The position numbers and the translations under genes were made by a program. A stretch of DNA of 64,000 bases from Sneathiella litorea (GTDB taxonomy: Bacteria; Pseudomonadota; Alphaproteobacteria; Sneathiellales; Sneathiellaceae): the NCBI RefSeq assembly GCF_009882915.1, contig NZ_WTUW01000001.1, positions 806,357 through 870,356 on the forward strand. Direction: 5' to 3'. The notes beneath the pieces are model-generated. The model saw only the letters and a program-made list of their open reading frames with translations, did no database searches and was not told where the DNA came from. The number at the start of each line of letters is the position of its first letter. Position 1 is the stretch's first letter. Positions 1 through 8,109 of the stretch are shown in pieces.

Positions 1-236
1 CAGCCGCAGCAGAGATCCTGATCGAGGGGGGCGCAGACATTGATGAGGAAAACCGGCAGGGCGAGACGGCCCTGATCAAGGCGGCCAAAAGCGGGCATAA
101 AGCCGTGGCGATGCTGCTGCTTGAAAAAGGAGCGACGCTGGACTGGACGGATTTCACGGGAAGGACGGCTCTGGATCATGCGAAACAGAACCGTCATCCG
201 GATGTTGTAAAGCTACTTTCCGAGAAAAGCCCTTAA
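1..236 (+). CDS. Ankyrin-repeat protein, C-terminal fragment
   Basis: An open frame enters from the left edge (first full codon at base 3) and stops with TAA at 234-236, giving about 77 residues. Two ankyrin-type repeats are visible, with the hallmarks GETALIKAAKSGH and GRTALDHAKQNRH, each followed by a hydrophobic helix (AVAMLLLEKGA and DVVKLLSEK). Ankyrin repeats mediate protein-protein contact. The N-terminus, any signal peptide and the full repeat number lie outside the window, so cellular location and partner cannot be judged. Confidence 0.8.
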   Translation, partial: AAAEILIEGGADIDEENRQGETALIKAAKSGHKAVAMLLLEKGATLDWTDFTGRTALDHAKQNRHPDVVKLLSEKSP

Positions 237-243
237 AAAAGGG
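228..243 (-). terminator. Possible intrinsic terminator for the SYLF gene
   Basis: Read on the minus strand, GCCCTT-TTTT-AAGGGC forms a 6-bp stem with a four-base loop and is followed by TTTTC. It lies just beyond the stop codon of the minus-strand SYLF gene and overlaps the end of the convergent ankyrin gene. On the plus strand no T-run follows, so it would act mainly on the minus strand. The stem is short. Confidence 0.4.
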
Positions 244-261
244 CCGGACCTCGCGTGCCTT

Positions 262-966
262 TTATTTCAATTCCGCTGAATTCAACGCGGCCCGCAATCC
301 GTCGGCTTGCGCATTTGTGACGGCCCTCTCGATGACAATCTGCTGCGAGGTGACCGGTTTGCCATAATAGGACGAGTTGGAATCCATGTTTGACGACAGG
401 ACCGAGCCTTCCACCGATGCCCCGATAAAGAGGCCTTTCGAGATGGCGAAGGAGAAAACGTCAACTTTCATGTTGGTTGTTGTCGAAGCGCCAAGTGTCG
501 TGCCCATCGGACCCACGGCCGCGCTCAAATCCCCGCCAAGCTTGACCTGGTTGTTGATAATGGCCTGCAGGCCTTTTTCCGTCATCACGACAAGTACCAA
601 CTCATTGACCTGCGCCCCGAACTGCAGACCGATACTACCCTGTCCCATCCTGTAAAACGCCGGTGAGGACCAGCCGCCCGCGTCATTTTTTCCAAGTAGA
701 ACACCACTTCCGCCGGCGCCTCCAAGGAAAAAGCCCGCTTTCAGGACCTGCGGAAAGACAACAACACCCTTGGCAACGGCGAGCAATTTACGGAACTGGT
801 CCATTTCTGATCGAGCGGCAATGTCCGTAATGGTGAATTTCGCCTTTTCCACCAGTTGATCCTCTGCTTCACCCGCAACGGCAAGATTACCGGATCCCAG
901 AAGAAGCGCGCCAGCGCTTATGAGTGACAGGAATTTTCTACGGCTTGACTTGAATGTCATCTGCAT
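262..966 (-). CDS. SYLF/Ysc84-domain protein with Tat-type signal peptide
   Basis: This 234-residue protein belongs to the SYLF (Ysc84) family, lipid-binding proteins that in bacteria are usually exported. The N-terminus has a twin-arginine signature (SRRKFLSL, about residues 8-15), a hydrophobic stretch and a likely cleavage after AVA (about 29-31). The mature part has the expected glycine-rich core (FFLGGAGGSGVLL) and the GSIGLQFGAQ and AAVGPMGTT segments. It is transcribed alone and diverges from regB across about 107 bases. ATG at 966 is used; a second ATG two codons later is possible. The physiological role in bacteria is poorly known. Confidence 0.85.
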   Translation of the reverse strand: MQMTFKSSRRKFLSLISAGALLLGSGNLAVAGEAEDQLVEKAKFTITDIAARSEMDQFRKLLAVAKGVVVFPQVLKAGFFLGGAGGSGVLLGKNDAGGWSSPAFYRMGQGSIGLQFGAQVNELVLVVMTEKGLQAIINNQVKLGGDLSAAVGPMGTTLGASTTTNMKVDVFSFAISKGLFIGASVEGSVLSSNMDSNSSYYGKPVTSQQIVIERAVTNAQADGLRAALNSAELK

Positions 967-1073
967 CTTCTTAATCCTTTTTGACTCATCGTTGGAAAAC
1001 GGGATACTGACATTAGATAAGGCACCAATGATGGCATTAATATGTCGAATTTTCTTCTGAAAAATAGACCCGC

Positions 1074-2423
1074 GTGCGTATTTTAGTGAATATGGTAGAA
1101 AAACCGCCCCAGACGCTCAGTCCGAACATCGAATCCGACGCGATCAACCTTGCTGCAGGTGGTGTGCGCCTCAAAACGCTGGTGTATATCCGATGGCTGG
1201 CGGTATTGGGGCAGGCATTGACGGTTATCCTTGTTCACCTCGTTTTCGGCTATGATCTCCCGCTTCTGCCCATTGCGCTACTGATCGGCGCCAGCGCCAT
1301 TCTCAACCTGCTGGTCGGTCTTAACCGGAAATCCTCTACGCGACTTCCGAACCGCGGGGCAATCCTGTATCTGTTTTATGATATTCTGCAGCTGGCAGGC
1401 CTTCTTTACTTTACCGGTGGCCTCACCAACCCCTTTTCAGTGCTGTTCCTCGTGCCGGTGACCATATCCGCAACCAACCTGACCCGTCAGGGAACCTTTT
1501 TCCTGGGGTTGACAACGCTCGCCTGCTTATCCGTCCTTGCGGTTTTCTATGAACCGCTGCCCTTGCCATCCGGGTCACTTTACCTTTCCAATACCTATAT
1601 TCTCGCAATCTGGGCCGCGTTGGTACTGGGAACCATATTCCTGTCCGGCTATGCCTGGATGATTGCAGCGGACTCGCGGAAAATGTCCGATGCGCTCACT
1701 ATCGCCCGGGCGGAACTCGCGCGGGAGCAGCAGCTTTCTGCCGTGGGCGGCATCGCCGCCGCCGCCGCGCATGAGCTCGGCACCCCGCTTAACACTATCC
1801 TGCTGGTGTCAGAGGAATTAAAACAGGCCCTGCCAGAGGGAAGCGATACGGCCGAAGATGCCGCTCTCCTCCATGATCAGGCGAAAAAATGCGCCGAGGT
1901 GCTGGCGCAACTCTCCAGAGGGCCGGAGACAGAGCGGTTCATCAAGGGGTCCGAGCATCATAATTTCCTGGCGCTGGACAATCTATTTTCGCTGGTTACG
2001 GAAAAATACAAGGACGGCGACAAGGAGTTTGTGATCCAGACCCACGGGAAGCAGGCCGATATACCGCGGCTTTTCCTGACTGCAGAGCTACGCCACGGTC
2101 TTGGCAACCTTATCAGCAATGCCGCCGAATTCGCCGCGCTGCAGGTCACAATTGACCTTTACTGGAATGACAACCTGGTCCGGGCGGAAATCTGCGACGA
2201 TGGCCCCGGTTTTTCCGAAGAAATCCTTGACCGGCTGGGAGAACCCTATATGTCAAGTCGCCGTGGAAAGGGCGGGATGGGTCTGGGTGTTTTCATCGCC
2301 GACATGCTGATTAGACGGAGTGGGGGAGAGCTCAGCTTTGCCAACAAGGAAGATGGTGGCGCGATAGTCGAAATACTCTGGTCGCGCAGACAGCTTGAAA
2401 AATCTGATCCTTTCAGTAACTAG
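1074..2423 (+). CDS. regB: Redox-sensing histidine kinase RegB/ActS/PrrB family
   Basis: Membrane sensor kinase of the RegB family, which controls respiration, carbon and nitrogen fixation and photosynthesis genes according to redox state. The N-terminal third holds about six hydrophobic segments. The ubiquinone-binding heptapeptide GGLTNPF is at about residues 115-121. The phosphoacceptor H-box is AAAAHELGTPLN (His about 233). A cysteine at about 273 (KKCAEVLAQL) matches the position of the redox-active Cys of RegB. N-box (GLGNLISNAAE) and G-box (DDGPGFS) follow. The start is uncertain: GTG at 1074 gives the longest frame, ATG at 1092 is an alternative, and neither has a strong ribosome site. 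It is followed after 62 bases by its partner regA. Confidence 0.92.
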   Translation: MRILVNMVEKPPQTLSPNIESDAINLAAGGVRLKTLVYIRWLAVLGQALTVILVHLVFGYDLPLLPIALLIGASAILNLLVGLNRKSSTRLPNRGAILYLFYDILQLAGLLYFTGGLTNPFSVLFLVPVTISATNLTRQGTFFLGLTTLACLSVLAVFYEPLPLPSGSLYLSNTYILAIWAALVLGTIFLSGYAWMIAADSRKMSDALTIARAELAREQQLSAVGGIAAAAAHELGTPLNTILLVSEELKQALPEGSDTAEDAALLHDQAKKCAEVLAQLSRGPETERFIKGSEHHNFLALDNLFSLVTEKYKDGDKEFVIQTHGKQADIPRLFLTAELRHGLGNLISNAAEFAALQVTIDLYWNDNLVRAEICDDGPGFSEEILDRLGEPYMSSRRGKGGMGLGVFIADMLIRRSGGELSFANKEDGGAIVEILWSRRQLEKSDPFSN

Positions 2424-2485
2424 AAAATGTGTTAATCTGGCCCCGGCAGCCTGTTTTTGGGGCATTTAAAGTAAAAGAGCGGGTA

Positions 2486-3016
2486 ATGGACGAAAAAAGG
2501 TCACTGCTGATCGTTGATGACGATGAGATTTTTTTAAACCGGCTCGGTCGGTCGATGGAGCGCAAGGGCTTCACGCCGATACTCGCCCATTCGGTCCGGG
2601 ACGGCAAGAAATGCGCTGTGGAAAATGCACCCGATTACGCGGTTGTCGACCTCCGGCTTCAGGACGGCAACGGGCTTGAAGTGGTGGAAGCTCTTCGCAA
2701 GGTCAATGAAGACGCCAGCATTGTCATGCTGACAGGCTATGGCAATATCGCCTCTGCCGTCGCGGCGGTGAAGGCCGGGGCCATTGATTATCTTGCCAAA
2801 CCTGCAAATGTCGAGGATATCGTCAGTGCCCTGCTCGCGGATAAGGACGCGATGCCGACACCGCCGGAAAACCCGATGTCCGCTGATCGTGTCCGGTGGG
2901 AACATATCCAGCGTGTCTATGAGCTGTGCGACCATAATGTATCGGAAACGGCCCGCAGATTGAATATGCATCGGCGCACCCTACAGCGCATCATGGCAAA
3001 ACGCTCCCCGCAGTAA
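2486..3016 (+). CDS. regA: Response regulator RegA/ActR/PrrA family
   Basis: Cognate DNA-binding regulator for RegB, 176 residues, the usual compact RegA length. The receiver domain has the acidic pocket DDD (11-13), the phosphoacceptor Asp55 in VVDLRLQDG, and Lys105 in DYLAKPA. A proline-bearing linker (MPTPPENP) leads to a Fis-type helix-turn-helix at about 148-172 (VSETARRLNMHRRTLQRIM), which is nearly invariant in this family. ATG at 2486 was chosen because it follows AGAGCGGG and gives the family N-terminus; a longer frame from 2429 lacks support. The methyltransferase gene begins four bases after its stop. Confidence 0.94.
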   Translation: MDEKRSLLIVDDDEIFLNRLGRSMERKGFTPILAHSVRDGKKCAVENAPDYAVVDLRLQDGNGLEVVEALRKVNEDASIVMLTGYGNIASAVAAVKAGAIDYLAKPANVEDIVSALLADKDAMPTPPENPMSADRVRWEHIQRVYELCDHNVSETARRLNMHRRTLQRIMAKRSPQ

Positions 3017-3020
3017 CCGG

Positions 3021-3821
3021 ATGGATCAGATTGTCCCCAAAAATATCCTTATCTGCGGCGACGCGGTGGCGGAAATGGGCAAGCTCAAGACGGAGAGCGT
3101 CGATCTGATCATCGCCGACCCCCCCTATAACCTCGGGAAGAACTACGGCAACAATATTGACCTGAAAGACCGGGAGGATTACCGGGTTTTCTCGGAAAAC
3201 TGGGTGCGGGAGGCTGTGCGCCTTTTAAAGCCCGGCGGGTCATTCTATTGCTTCATGGGTGTCAAGTTTATCGCCCGGCTGTACTTGATGCTGGAAGAAG
3301 ACTTTAATCTCATACCACAAGGCTGGATCACCTGGCACTATACACAAGGCATGGGCCGCAAGCGCGGCTTTTCCCCGCGCCATGAGGATATTCTCTGGTT
3401 TTCGAAGGGCGAGGACGCACGCTTTAACCTTGATGACGTGCGGGTACCACAGAAGTACTACCGCAAACGCAACAATATGGCGGGCGCGAACCCCGGCGAT
3501 GTCTGGCAGTTCAGCCATGTGCATTACTGTGCAGCGGAGCGGTTGCCCCACCCCACCCAGAAGCCAGAAGCCCTGCTGGAGCGGATCATAAAGGCGTCCT
3601 CCAATCCCGGAGATGTCATCCTAGACCCTTTTCTTGGCAGCGGTACCACAGCGCGGGTTGCCAGCGTTCTGGGCCGGCAACCCATCGGTATTGAAATCAA
3701 CCCGGACTATATCGACATGGCCAATGCCAGACTTAAAGAGCCGTTCGCGACCTTTGACAGCACGGATCCCCGCGCGGCACGACAGTCGAAAGATTTACCA
3801 AAAGAGACTCCAGGCGGATAG
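3021..3821 (+). CDS. Beta-class DNA N6-adenine (or N4-cytosine) methyltransferase, YhdJ-like
   Basis: A 266-residue SAM-dependent DNA methyltransferase. The catalytic motif IV DPPY is at 33-36 and the SAM-binding motif I DPFLGSGTT at 202-210. That order (catalytic first) defines the beta class, like CcrM and E. coli YhdJ. HPTQKPEALLERII (177-190) is also characteristic. The C-terminal RAMA domain of CcrM is absent, so this is not the cell-cycle GANTC enzyme by architecture, and no restriction endonuclease is next to it. It starts four bases after regA, implying co-transcription with the redox regulators. The recognition sequence cannot be told from the sequence. Confidence 0.88.
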   Translation: MDQIVPKNILICGDAVAEMGKLKTESVDLIIADPPYNLGKNYGNNIDLKDREDYRVFSENWVREAVRLLKPGGSFYCFMGVKFIARLYLMLEEDFNLIPQGWITWHYTQGMGRKRGFSPRHEDILWFSKGEDARFNLDDVRVPQKYYRKRNNMAGANPGDVWQFSHVHYCAAERLPHPTQKPEALLERIIKASSNPGDVILDPFLGSGTTARVASVLGRQPIGIEINPDYIDMANARLKEPFATFDSTDPRAARQSKDLPKETPGG

Positions 3822-3861
3822 CGGGTCAACTCCGTATTTGCAGGGTCGGCGAGATTATACT

Positions 3862-3912
3862 ATGACCAGTACACTTCACATTATTCAAGGCGAGGCATTT
3901 TGGATCCGCTAG
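3862..3912 (+). other. Short upstream frame overlapping the gmhA start
   Basis: An ATG-started frame of 16 codons (MTSTLHIIQGEAFWIR, then TAG) overlaps the first codons of gmhA in another frame. Its stop lies 10 bases inside gmhA. It could couple translation to the weak TTG start of gmhA or be chance; there is no clear ribosome site upstream of it. Confidence 0.2.
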
Positions 3913-4478
3913 ATTATTTTAACCGCGAGCTGGAAGATCATGGCGAGGTGCTGGCAAAAAGCCGGGCAGCGCTTGCCGAACCGTTTCAGAAGATGCTTGC
4001 GCTCTGGGTCACGGCTGTTCAGAACGGCAACAAGATCCTCTTTTTCGGCAACGGCGGCAGTGCGGCGGATGCGCAGCATCTGGCGGCGGAGCTTGTCATT
4101 CGCTTTATTGAGGATCGCAAACCCATCGCCGCCATTGCCCTCAATACCGATACATCGGCGCTCACCGCCGGGGCCAACGACCTTGGCTTCGAAAATATAT
4201 TTGCCCGGCAGATTGACGCCCTTGGACAGCCCGGCGATGTTGCCGTCGGCATTTCAACATCCGGCACGAGCCCGAATATCGTCAATGCCCTCGAAATGGC
4301 GCGCAAAAAAGGGCTCGTTACCACAGCCTTCACGGGACGGGACGGCGGGCGGATGCCCGAACTTGCCGACGTTTCGCTGATCGTGCCCGCAACCTCCACC
4401 CGGCGCATACAGGAAATGCATATCACCTTCGGTCATATGCTCTGTGGCGCCCTTGAACAATCGTTGAAACTGGTCTGA
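3900..4478 (+). CDS. gmhA: D-sedoheptulose 7-phosphate isomerase
   Basis: SIS-domain enzyme (192 residues, normal length) that converts sedoheptulose 7-phosphate to D-glycero-D-manno-heptose 7-phosphate, the first step to the ADP-heptose of the lipopolysaccharide inner core. Seen motifs: FFGNGGSAADAQHLAAEL near residue 50, VGISTSGTSPNIVNAL near 115, and the C-terminal RIQEMHITFGHMLC with the metal and catalytic residues of the family. Start is TTG at 3900, preceded by AGGCGAGG at good spacing; no ATG gives the conserved N-terminus. The next two pathway genes follow at once. Confidence 0.93.
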   Translation: MDPLDYFNRELEDHGEVLAKSRAALAEPFQKMLALWVTAVQNGNKILFFGNGGSAADAQHLAAELVIRFIEDRKPIAAIALNTDTSALTAGANDLGFENIFARQIDALGQPGDVAVGISTSGTSPNIVNALEMARKKGLVTTAFTGRDGGRMPELADVSLIVPATSTRRIQEMHITFGHMLCGALEQSLKLV

Positions 4479-4483
4479 ATTGT

Positions 4484-5959
4484 ATGGAAAACCGTTCCTC
4501 CTTCCTCAATATCCTCGATACCGCCGCCAAGGCTAACGTACTGGTGATCGGTGATGTGATGCTGGATCGTTTCGTTTACGGCAGCACCGCGCGCATTTCG
4601 CCCGAGGCACCGATCCCTATCCTCAGCATCACCCATCAGTCGCAGATGCTGGGTGGGGCCGGGAATGTGGTCCGCAATATTGCGTCCCTTGGCGGAAAGG
4701 CGCAGCTTATCTCCGTCGTCGGGGAAGATGCGGAAGGGCGGGAGATTGAACGCATTTTCAGCATCCAGGGCGCCACGACGCCCCATCTGGTAAAATCGGT
4801 CGGTCGACCGACTACGGTCAAGACTCGCTTTATTGCCGATGGCCAACAACTCCTGCGGAGCGATCATGAAGCGACCCATCAACTGCAACCGCAAACCGCT
4901 GGAAATGTGCTAAAAGCCTTTCAGGGAGCCGTACAGGGCGCGGATATCATCGTCCTGTCGGATTATGCAAAAGGCGTTCTGTCGGACACTGTCCTGCGGC
5001 AGGTTATCAGCGCCGCCAAAGAGAAGAATATTCCCATCGTTGCCGACCCGAAATCCACCGATTTCAGCCGCTATGCAGGCGTTACCCTTCTTACACCCAA
5101 CCGCAAGGAGATGATGGCGGCGAGCGGGATGCCCTGCGGTTCCAATATGGAAGTGGAGCAGGCGGCCCGTTCCATCCTGGCCAAAGCCAGTGTTTCCGCT
5201 ATTCTGGTCACCCGGTCCGAGGCAGGCATGAGCCTGGTCACCGCGGACAACGCCCATCATATCAGTGCCGAGGCGCAGGAGGTGTTTGATGTCTCCGGCG
5301 CGGGTGACAGTGTGGTTGCGGCGCTCGCGCTCGCGCTGGCGGCCGGTGCCTCGCTTGAGGCGGCGACACGGCTTGCCAATCTTGCCGGCGGAATTGCGGT
5401 GTCGAAATCCGGCACGGCGGCAGTGACCAAGGCGGAAATGAAGCAGGCGCTGCATAGCCAGGAAATCAGCGGGATGGACGCCAAGATCTCTAGCCTCGAT
5501 GAGGCATTGGACCGGGTTTCCAACTGGCGCAGCCGCGGCCTCAAGGTGGGCTTTACCAATGGCTGTTTCGATCTGGTGCATCCGGGGCATATTTCGCTGA
5601 TGCGGCAGGCCCGCAGCGAATGCGACCGGCTTATCGTCGGGCTCAACACCGATGACAGCATCCGCCGCCTAAAGGGCGAGGGACGGCCGGTCACGAACGA
5701 GAATTCCCGCGCCATTGTGCTCGCCAGCCTGTCCGATGTGGACCTCGTTGTGCCCTTCGCGGAAGATACGCCGATTAAGGTGATCGAGGCGATCCGGCCC
5801 GATGTGCTCACCAAGGGTGCGGATTACACCAAGGAAACGGTTGTCGGCGCGGATATTGTCGAGGCCTATGGCGGGCGGGTGCATCTCGCGTCCCTGAAGG
5901 AGGGGTTCAGCACCACCGGCACGATCGAGCGACTTCTCGCATCCAAGAAAGAGGCGTGA
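4484..5959 (+). CDS. hldE: Bifunctional heptose 7-phosphate kinase / heptose 1-phosphate adenylyltransferase
   Basis: A 491-residue two-domain enzyme. The N-terminal PfkB-type kinase (about 1-325) has the GDVMLDRFVYG start, GGAGNVVRNIASLGG and the anion-hole/catalytic GAGD at about 272-275. The C-terminal cytidylyltransferase-like domain (about 350-491) carries GFTNGCFDLVHPGH (about 356-369), the nucleotide-binding HxGH motif. It phosphorylates heptose 7-phosphate at C1 and later adds AMP to make ADP-heptose; the phosphatase GmhB step between is not encoded here. It begins five bases after gmhA. Confidence 0.96.
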   Translation: MENRSSFLNILDTAAKANVLVIGDVMLDRFVYGSTARISPEAPIPILSITHQSQMLGGAGNVVRNIASLGGKAQLISVVGEDAEGREIERIFSIQGATTPHLVKSVGRPTTVKTRFIADGQQLLRSDHEATHQLQPQTAGNVLKAFQGAVQGADIIVLSDYAKGVLSDTVLRQVISAAKEKNIPIVADPKSTDFSRYAGVTLLTPNRKEMMAASGMPCGSNMEVEQAARSILAKASVSAILVTRSEAGMSLVTADNAHHISAEAQEVFDVSGAGDSVVAALALALAAGASLEAATRLANLAGGIAVSKSGTAAVTKAEMKQALHSQEISGMDAKISSLDEALDRVSNWRSRGLKVGFTNGCFDLVHPGHISLMRQARSECDRLIVGLNTDDSIRRLKGEGRPVTNENSRAIVLASLSDVDLVVPFAEDTPIKVIEAIRPDVLTKGADYTKETVVGADIVEAYGGRVHLASLKEGFSTTGTIERLLASKKEA

Positions 5960-5961
5960 AA

Positions 5962-6954
5962 ATGGGAAATCTGATCCTGGTGACTGGCGGCGCGGGTTTT
6001 ATCGGCTCCAATATCGTTGCGGCGCTCTCTGAACGGGGCGAGAAGATCGTTGTCTGCGACTGGCTGGAACAGGGCGATAAATGGAAGAATGTCGCGAAAT
6101 CAACTATTTCCGACTTTATCGATCCGGACGAGCTGGAAGGTTGGCTGCACAGGAACGACAGCCGCCTGCAGGGTATCATCCATATGGGCGCCATCTCCGC
6201 CACGACGGAGACAGATGGCGATCTTATATTGAAGCGCAATTTCCGACCGACAAAAATGCTCTGGCGCTTCGCAACCGATAACAAAATTCCCTATATCTAT
6301 GCCTCCTCTGCTGCGACTTATGGCGATGGCGCGGCCGGGTTCGACGATGACCAGAGCGAGGCAACGCTTGAAAAGCTGCAACCGCTCAACCTTTATGGCT
6401 GGAGCAAGCATGCATTTGACAAGTTCGTCACGCGGGAGATTTCCCGTGGCGCCATGACGCCACCGCAATGGGCAGGGCTCAAGTTTTTCAACGTCTACGG
6501 CCCGAATGAATATCACAAGGGCAGCATGAAAAGCGTGATTGCCCAATGTTACCCGAAGGTCGCGGCGGGCGAGGGCGTGACCCTGTTCAAGTCCCATAAC
6601 CCGAAGTATGAGGACGGCGGGCAGCTCCGAGATTTCGTCTATGTGAAGGATTGCGTCGACGTCATTCTATGGCTGCTCGATAATCCGAAGGTTTCCGGAC
6701 TGTTCAACCTCGGCACCGGCAAGGCACGAAGCTTCAAGGATCTCGCCGCCGCCGTGTTCAAGGCCGCCGACAAGCCCGAAAAGATTACTTACGTCGACAC
6801 CCCGGAACAAATTCGAGACAAATACCAGTATTTTACCGAAGCAAACATGCAGAAACTCCGCAGCAAAGGTTTCGGTGGCAATTTCCGCAGCCTGGAAGAC
6901 GGCATCAGCGATTACATCACCAACTACCTCGCGAAGGATGACCCGTACCGGTAG
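5962..6954 (+). CDS. hldD: ADP-L-glycero-D-manno-heptose 6-epimerase
   Basis: Short-chain dehydrogenase-type epimerase, 330 residues, catalysing the last step of ADP-heptose synthesis. The NAD(P)-binding glycine motif GGAGFIGS is at 9-16, the catalytic tyrosine/lysine pair in YGWSK near 144-148, and the family segments FFNVYGPNEYHKGSM and RDFVYVKDCV are present. ATG at 5962 is preferred over GTG at 5956 because AAGAAAGAGG sits seven bases before it. It is separated from hldE by two bases and completes a three-gene operon; it faces the convergent cupin gene three bases later. Confidence 0.96.
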   Translation: MGNLILVTGGAGFIGSNIVAALSERGEKIVVCDWLEQGDKWKNVAKSTISDFIDPDELEGWLHRNDSRLQGIIHMGAISATTETDGDLILKRNFRPTKMLWRFATDNKIPYIYASSAATYGDGAAGFDDDQSEATLEKLQPLNLYGWSKHAFDKFVTREISRGAMTPPQWAGLKFFNVYGPNEYHKGSMKSVIAQCYPKVAAGEGVTLFKSHNPKYEDGGQLRDFVYVKDCVDVILWLLDNPKVSGLFNLGTGKARSFKDLAAAVFKAADKPEKITYVDTPEQIRDKYQYFTEANMQKLRSKGFGGNFRSLEDGISDYITNYLAKDDPYR

Positions 6955-6957
6955 CGC

Positions 6958-7281
6958 CTAAAACCCCCTCGGGTTTGGCGTTAGGAATTCCACCTCGATA
7001 AAGGCGCATTCGAAGTCGTTGCCGTTTTTTACGTTATGCTCGACACCAACCTCGCGGAAATAGGGGACGCCGGTTTTGAGTTCGGCGCGGATTTTTTCGC
7101 CATTCGGCAGGTCGATATCGAGATATCCGTCAAACAAAGGGACAACCACATAATCATATTCATGGGTATGCCATCCGGTGGCGTCGCCGCGCTCTTTAAA
7201 GCGCCATTCTGTAACTCTCGTGCGGGGGTTATCGATAAAGATGCTGGGGATGGCAGAACCGTCAGGGGCGCTAGAACACAT
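6958..7281 (-). CDS. Small cupin-domain protein
   Basis: A 107-residue single-domain cupin. The metal-binding cupin motif 1 is recognisable in GDATGWHTHEYDYVVVPLFDGYLDI (His39 and His41 with the acidic residue after them) and motif 2 in the region PYFREVGVEHNVKNG. Substrate and reaction cannot be assigned: cupins include dioxygenases, isomerases and ligand-sensing domains. Its start overlaps the end of mmcB by 11 bases, so it is probably the last gene of the smr-XRE-mmcB transcript. Confidence 0.75.
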   Translation of the reverse strand: MCSSAPDGSAIPSIFIDNPRTRVTEWRFKERGDATGWHTHEYDYVVVPLFDGYLDIDLPNGEKIRAELKTGVPYFREVGVEHNVKNGNDFECAFIEVEFLTPNPRGF

Positions 7282-7723
7282 TGAACTTCTCCTTTATAGG
7301 GTTTTCAGCTTCAAGTAGACGACGGGCGGCTATCCGCGCGAAACGGAGCGTCACATTGCGCCGACGCGCAACATTGAGGTTAAAGTCAGCGGAGGGGCGG
7401 GCTATTGCGCCGCCAAAACCGTCGGCGATGATCAGGCCATGGCTCTCGGGCAGGAGTTCCGTCGGGAAATCCATATCAACAGCAAAGTAGAATTCATCGC
7501 AGAATTGGAGATATTCACTCCATTTTTCATCGACACGGTAGTCGGCAGGGCCGGATTTCACCTCGACAATGATAATCCGCCCCTTTTCATTGATACCCAT
7601 GACGTCAACCCGGCGGCGAATGCGGAGTTTTACCTCCATCAGGCTGTCATACCCCATGTCATGGAGAAGTTTCTGCACCCCGCGGGCGAGCCGTGTTCCC
7701 TTGTCTGAGCGGGTGTCGCTCAT
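7271..7723 (-). CDS. mmcB: MmcB-family DNA repair-associated protein
   Basis: A 150-residue protein of the MmcB family (formerly DUF1052), a small PD-(D/E)XK nuclease-like protein found in alphaproteobacteria and linked to mitomycin C resistance in Caulobacter. The nuclease-like core is visible: a conserved Glu in LMEVKLRIRRRVDVMGI, then IIIVEVKSGPADYRVDEKW with the E-x-K signature. No LexA-type repeat was seen near its start, and it overlaps the XRE gene by four bases (ATGA), so in this genome it may be expressed from an upstream promoter rather than its own SOS promoter. Confidence 0.85.
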   Translation of the reverse strand: MSDTRSDKGTRLARGVQKLLHDMGYDSLMEVKLRIRRRVDVMGINEKGRIIIVEVKSGPADYRVDEKWSEYLQFCDEFYFAVDMDFPTELLPESHGLIIADGFGGAIARPSADFNLNVARRRNVTLRFARIAARRLLEAENPIKEKFNVF

Positions 7724-8085
7724 TCTTCTGTCCTTCTGCCTTTGAGATAGGCGAGCATTTCCTTGAGCCGAGGCTCCGGCAGGTCGCGGATTTGATTGGC
7801 GAGCAGGTTAGCATATTCCGTCGCAAGTGGGCTTAATCCGCTGGTATCCACCGTCACTTTGGGGTGGGAGAGGGAGGCGAGGCGCTGCAACTCCTCCGCA
7901 TCGTCCCAGATGATGTTGAAATAATCGCAGATTTGCGCGACCAGGGACCAGGACGGACGGCCGCGGTGGCCATGTTCCAGCGCTGAAAGATAGGCCGAGC
8001 TGATTTCAAGATCAGCCGCCATTTTCTTGAGGGTAATCCCGCGGCTTTTGCGAAGGTTCCGGACGCGAAGGCCAAAGGGGGTCAT
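7720..8085 (-). CDS. XRE-family helix-turn-helix regulator
   Basis: A 121-residue DNA-binding protein. The N-terminal helix-turn-helix spans about residues 5-62 (LRKSRGITLKKMAADLEISSAYLSALEHG is the recognisable core; the recognition helix is SAYLSALEHG). The C-terminal half is an acidic helical tail ending in PRLKEMLAYLKGR. Such a gene commonly follows smr in alphaproteobacteria. Its target is not evident. It lies 24 bases after smr and overlaps mmcB by four bases. Confidence 0.85.
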   Translation of the reverse strand: MTPFGLRVRNLRKSRGITLKKMAADLEISSAYLSALEHGHRGRPSWSLVAQICDYFNIIWDDAEELQRLASLSHPKVTVDTSGLSPLATEYANLLANQIRDLPEPRLKEMLAYLKGRRTEE

Positions 8086-8109
8086 GTGTCTGTCCTTGTA
8101 TTCTCAGAT

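Noticed and set aside
3021-3821. CcrM cell-cycle methyltransferase
   Set aside because: Same catalytic class, but at 266 residues it lacks the C-terminal RAMA domain of CcrM.
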